Below the pieces are notes generated by a model. That model was not told the DNA's origin and did no database searches. It was given only the letters and a program-made list of their open reading frames with translations. The position numbers and the translations under genes were made by a program. A stretch of 58,571 bases of DNA from Cristatella mucedo (taxonomy: Eukaryota > Bryozoa > Phylactolaemata > Cristatellidae), in the NCBI GenBank assembly GCA_009760855.2, contig WPIO01000402.1:1-58571 (forward strand), read 5' to 3'. Of this stretch, positions 56,076-58,571 are shown in pieces. How positions within the stretch are numbered: the first letter of the stretch is position 1; every line of letters begins with the position of its first letter.

Positions 56076-56850
56076 GCGTTAGCTATCTTTCATTTGCCTA
56101 CAATGAGTCGTAGTGAGAGACGGGTAATAGTTCCAGTTATGAAGCAGTATGAATTTGAGGTTCCTGGATGAGCTGTCTACAGATAGGCACGATTTCATCG
56201 GGTCACAGGTCACATCCCATGGCTTCGAATAGACGACCTAAATTGTTGTAGACGTACAGCCCTTGCTGACTACAGAAGCTGGAAAAGGTTCTCTAAAATT
56301 ACGCCTATATATTCGAGTCTCGCTATTGGTCTTGGTAAGACCAACTGAGGTCTTACTAGCTGGTCATGCATGGCTTTCTTTCCTCAGCCGCATCTGTTGA
56401 AGCGGCATGCGAATCTCAGACATCTTTTCTTCTGTTTTACATGCAGTTTCCTCTCTCTGAGATTTCTGATCCCTCTCCGGAGGGTTGGGGACGGTCAGCT
56501 CAGGGCAGTGTGTTGCTAGGGTGATCAATGAAGTAGAAAGAAGATACATTGTGGGGTTAGCGCTCATGTCAGTTCGACTTTCCAGCGGTTGATCATGCAG
56601 TCGTAGTCATTTTTTTAGGGATTGGTCCTATAAAATTGGCAAATTGGTCAAAGTTCTTTCAGAGATTGGTCTTGTCAAATCCCACTGGTTCCTATCGAAT
56701 TCCGAGTCGTCTGCCAATTTCGTTTCTTCGCTCATCAGCTACCAGCAGGTTAGCATACCGGAGTTGTGTAAATTAAGAAAACGATATTTCACACCGTACA
56801 TCCCGCAAGCAGCAATTGATCTCCTAACCTTTCTCTTGCAGTGTTCTGAA
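56076..56850. other. no supported gene
   Basis: A 76-codon frame at 56644-56874 (IPELCKLRKRYFTPYIPQAA) looks somewhat protein-like, but I do not recognise it. It runs into SINE sequence. Confidence 0.3.
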
Positions 56851-57015
56851 GCCCTAGTTTGGCCCAGTGATTAAGGTGCTCGCCTTTGACAGGCGCGGCC
56901 AAGTTCATTGCATTTGACTGTCGAGGTCGTTGACCCGAGCCCCGGTGCACATTGGAAGCATCTGAACAGAAATTAATTTATCTTGGCGTGCTATACAAAC
57001 GAACTATTTTTATAT
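56851..57015 (+). mobile_element. tRNA-derived SINE-1 copy, longer variant
   Basis: The head is 'agtttggcccagtgattaag' plus 'gtgctcgcc'. An extra segment of about 25 bp precedes the B-box-like 'gaggtcgttgacccgagccc'. The tail resembles the LINE A/SINE-1 tail ('ggcgtgctatacaaacgaac'). Confidence 0.75.
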
Positions 57016-57084
57016 ATTCATCTTCAATGTGAAACGTGGTGCCCCGGGGTTGTCTCGATACCCGATAGGCAGTGTGCTTGGCAG

Positions 57085-57213
57085 CTTCAGGAGATCTCTT
57101 CTGTGTACAAGAGCCAGACGGATTTCTGTCACATGTGGGACCGCCTCTGTTCCACTGCCTGCATAGTAGCACGTCGTGAGCGCGTCCTCCAGCGTCAAAG
57201 GCAGAAAGCCTGA
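57085..57213 (+). CDS. possible terminal exon, unrecognised protein
   Basis: After an AG acceptor ('gtgtgcttggcag') there is a 42-codon open stretch ending in TGA, encoding LQEISSVYKSQTDFCHMWDR and a basic end RRERVLQRQRQKA. The heptad-like, charged composition looks like a real coiled-coil or Cys-containing C-terminus. I do not recognise the family. A weak resemblance to the C-terminal Cys-rich region of NDUFB10 is not convincing. No companion exon was identified. Confidence 0.25.
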   Translation, partial: LQEISSVYKSQTDFCHMWDRLCSTACIVARRERVLQRQRQKA

Positions 57214-58571
57214 TTCGTACGTTTACATCCTCAGATCCATAGCATGGCTATCAACACTTGGAGTCTAAACACTGATTGGATTGAAACTGCAGCGAAATTA
57301 ACACATGCTTTAAATCGTGATCAAGGTAAGCTGTCAACAAAGTCCATACTTCTTTGTAGGCAGCCCGACAGGGCAAGAAAGAGAGAGAGAGAGAGAGAGA
57401 GAGAAAATAATCCATTTACGTTTTTGCACGCATGGGCTTCATAGCACTTGGCTTTGCAGCCATTCACTGGCTTACGATGAGCTGTCATGCCATTTTAACG
57501 CGAACACGCTACCGGCCTTAAGTGCTCTGTATTCGGTCAGTTATATGCAGCCATACATTGCCAATGCTACTCACGCTGCGAAATGTGATGCTCAATTCGC
57601 GGTAGCATGATTAAACTTGTGCGAAATACATTGAGAGGAAGCCTAGTGCTGAAGGATTTTGTCGGCAAGATAATTCGCTGGGAGCCCAAAGCAGACCGAA
57701 GGGTTTAATCTGGCAGCTGGCTAAAGCTTCAGAACAGCGAGAAGTGAAAGCGGAAGCTGCTTTCTCATAGCAAGGAGGCCATCAACAACTCTATCGTTAC
57801 GCTGCTGATGCTCTGGAGCACTGCGAAAGAGACAGCTTGGTCTATTAGACTTCTAAGAATCGACCAGTTAAGGCTACATTTCTGTGTGGTCTTTTGACAC
57901 CGCATTCGACACCTGGAACTCTCGAAATCTCACAGGCACAGGCAGCTAAGCACCAATAGGAAACGCTAATTATGCACATACAATTCATGTGCTTGAAGGA
58001 GACGTGAAATACATGCCTGGCCTGCTTGCCAGCAAAGCAACCTTCAGCACCTCGTACATGACACCAGACGAGCTTTCTTCATTAGACTGCTTGCATGCAC
58101 AAGCCGCATGAAACAAAAACATGCAACGCGACCTTATGTGTCCAGTTTCAGCGCAGCTAATATGCATACTAACTTATCAACCAAGCCGGGATCATCTGCA
58201 GCTCTTCCTGTAGAGCTTTCGAGTGAATGATTGATTCAGCAGCAACTCGACTGCCGACTAATTCATGGCTGCACTCAAGCGTCCTCTCCTGATGCCTCAT
58301 CGAGTGGAGCCAGTCAACTGGAACTGGACGACGTGGCTAGAGTGGGCACTGCCTAATCAAAGGGCGAGCAGGCTGCACCGACATGTCTCGCTGGCTGTGC
58401 AGTGACAATAAGTAAGAGTGACAATGGTAAGAGATAAAAGCTGCGTGCAATGCACTACGGCTCTCGCAGCTAAGTCGGACGCGCACAGCGTTTCAATCAA
58501 CTGCAGCACTGAGGCAGGCTTGTGAAGCCTGCTGCTGCAAAGTCTCCTGCGGCACAGCGATCCGCGAAGCG
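57214..58571. other. no supported gene
   Basis: A (GA)n microsatellite at 57378-57403; otherwise unique-looking sequence with short frames only. Confidence 0.4.

Noticed and set aside
57085-57213. NDUFB10 C-terminal exon
   Set aside because: Cysteine spacing is off by one residue in two places and few residues agree. Resemblance too weak to assign.

Overview
This is nuclear DNA from a multicellular animal, probably an invertebrate. I cannot name the lineage. The evidence is one intron-containing glycosyltransferase gene with GT-AG introns of matched phase, abundant L2-type non-LTR retrotransposons, tRNA-derived SINEs, a decayed hAT transposon, Gypsy-type LTR fragments and many microsatellites. 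Nothing bacterial or viral-genome-like is present, and no rRNA, functional tRNA or CRISPR array was seen.

The one host gene I can support is a GT31 core-1 beta-1,3-galactosyltransferase (C1GALT1/T-synthase-like) on the + strand at about 19994-24174. I assembled it from five exons (19994-20201, 21615-21854, 22181-22414, 22718-22974, 23995-24174) whose splice phases (1,1,1,0) all match. It predicts a type II membrane protein with a DDD metal-binding motif. The exon carrying the start codon was not found.

Most of the rest is repeats. LINE family A (L2-like) ends in a hairpin plus (ATT)n. Copies lie at 1124-3290, 5983-6583, 7942-8207, 9277-9358, 10100-10735, 10974-14161, 35023-35660, 36568-37027, 37658-38150, 42745-43687, 45656-47677, 48034-48236, 49043-50385, 50788-52450 and 53292-53382. 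LINE family B is also endonuclease plus RT and ends in (ACATT)n. Copies lie at 1-165, 12174-12463, 15175-18556, 26716-27088, 27917-31899, 38457-40023, 48237-49042 and 54308-56075. Copies are nested in one another: A in A, B in A, B in B, A in hAT, and an LTR-like insertion in B in A.

A tRNA-derived SINE (18848-18986, 41806-41958, 56851-57015) carries a 3' end homologous to the LINE A tail, so LINE A probably mobilises it. A second SINE family lies at 26355-26506, 32733-32921 and 33541-33727. Gypsy-type fragments lie at 27089-27372 and 33196-34200. A decayed hAT transposase (43690-47945) is split by a LINE A insertion with an ATCAA target duplication. Two decayed copies, one on each strand, of an uncharacterised multi-copy animal protein family lie at 35715-36410 and 53696-54110. 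About 2.6 kb at 40130-42760 is a degenerate tandem array with a period of about 170 bp.

Stretches where I see no gene: 166-1123, 3650-5890 (CpG-rich, with a telomere-like patch), 6583-7941, 8208-9276, 9359-10099, 14162-15100, 24175-26354, 31900-32732, 52450-52975, 56076-56850 and 57214-58571.
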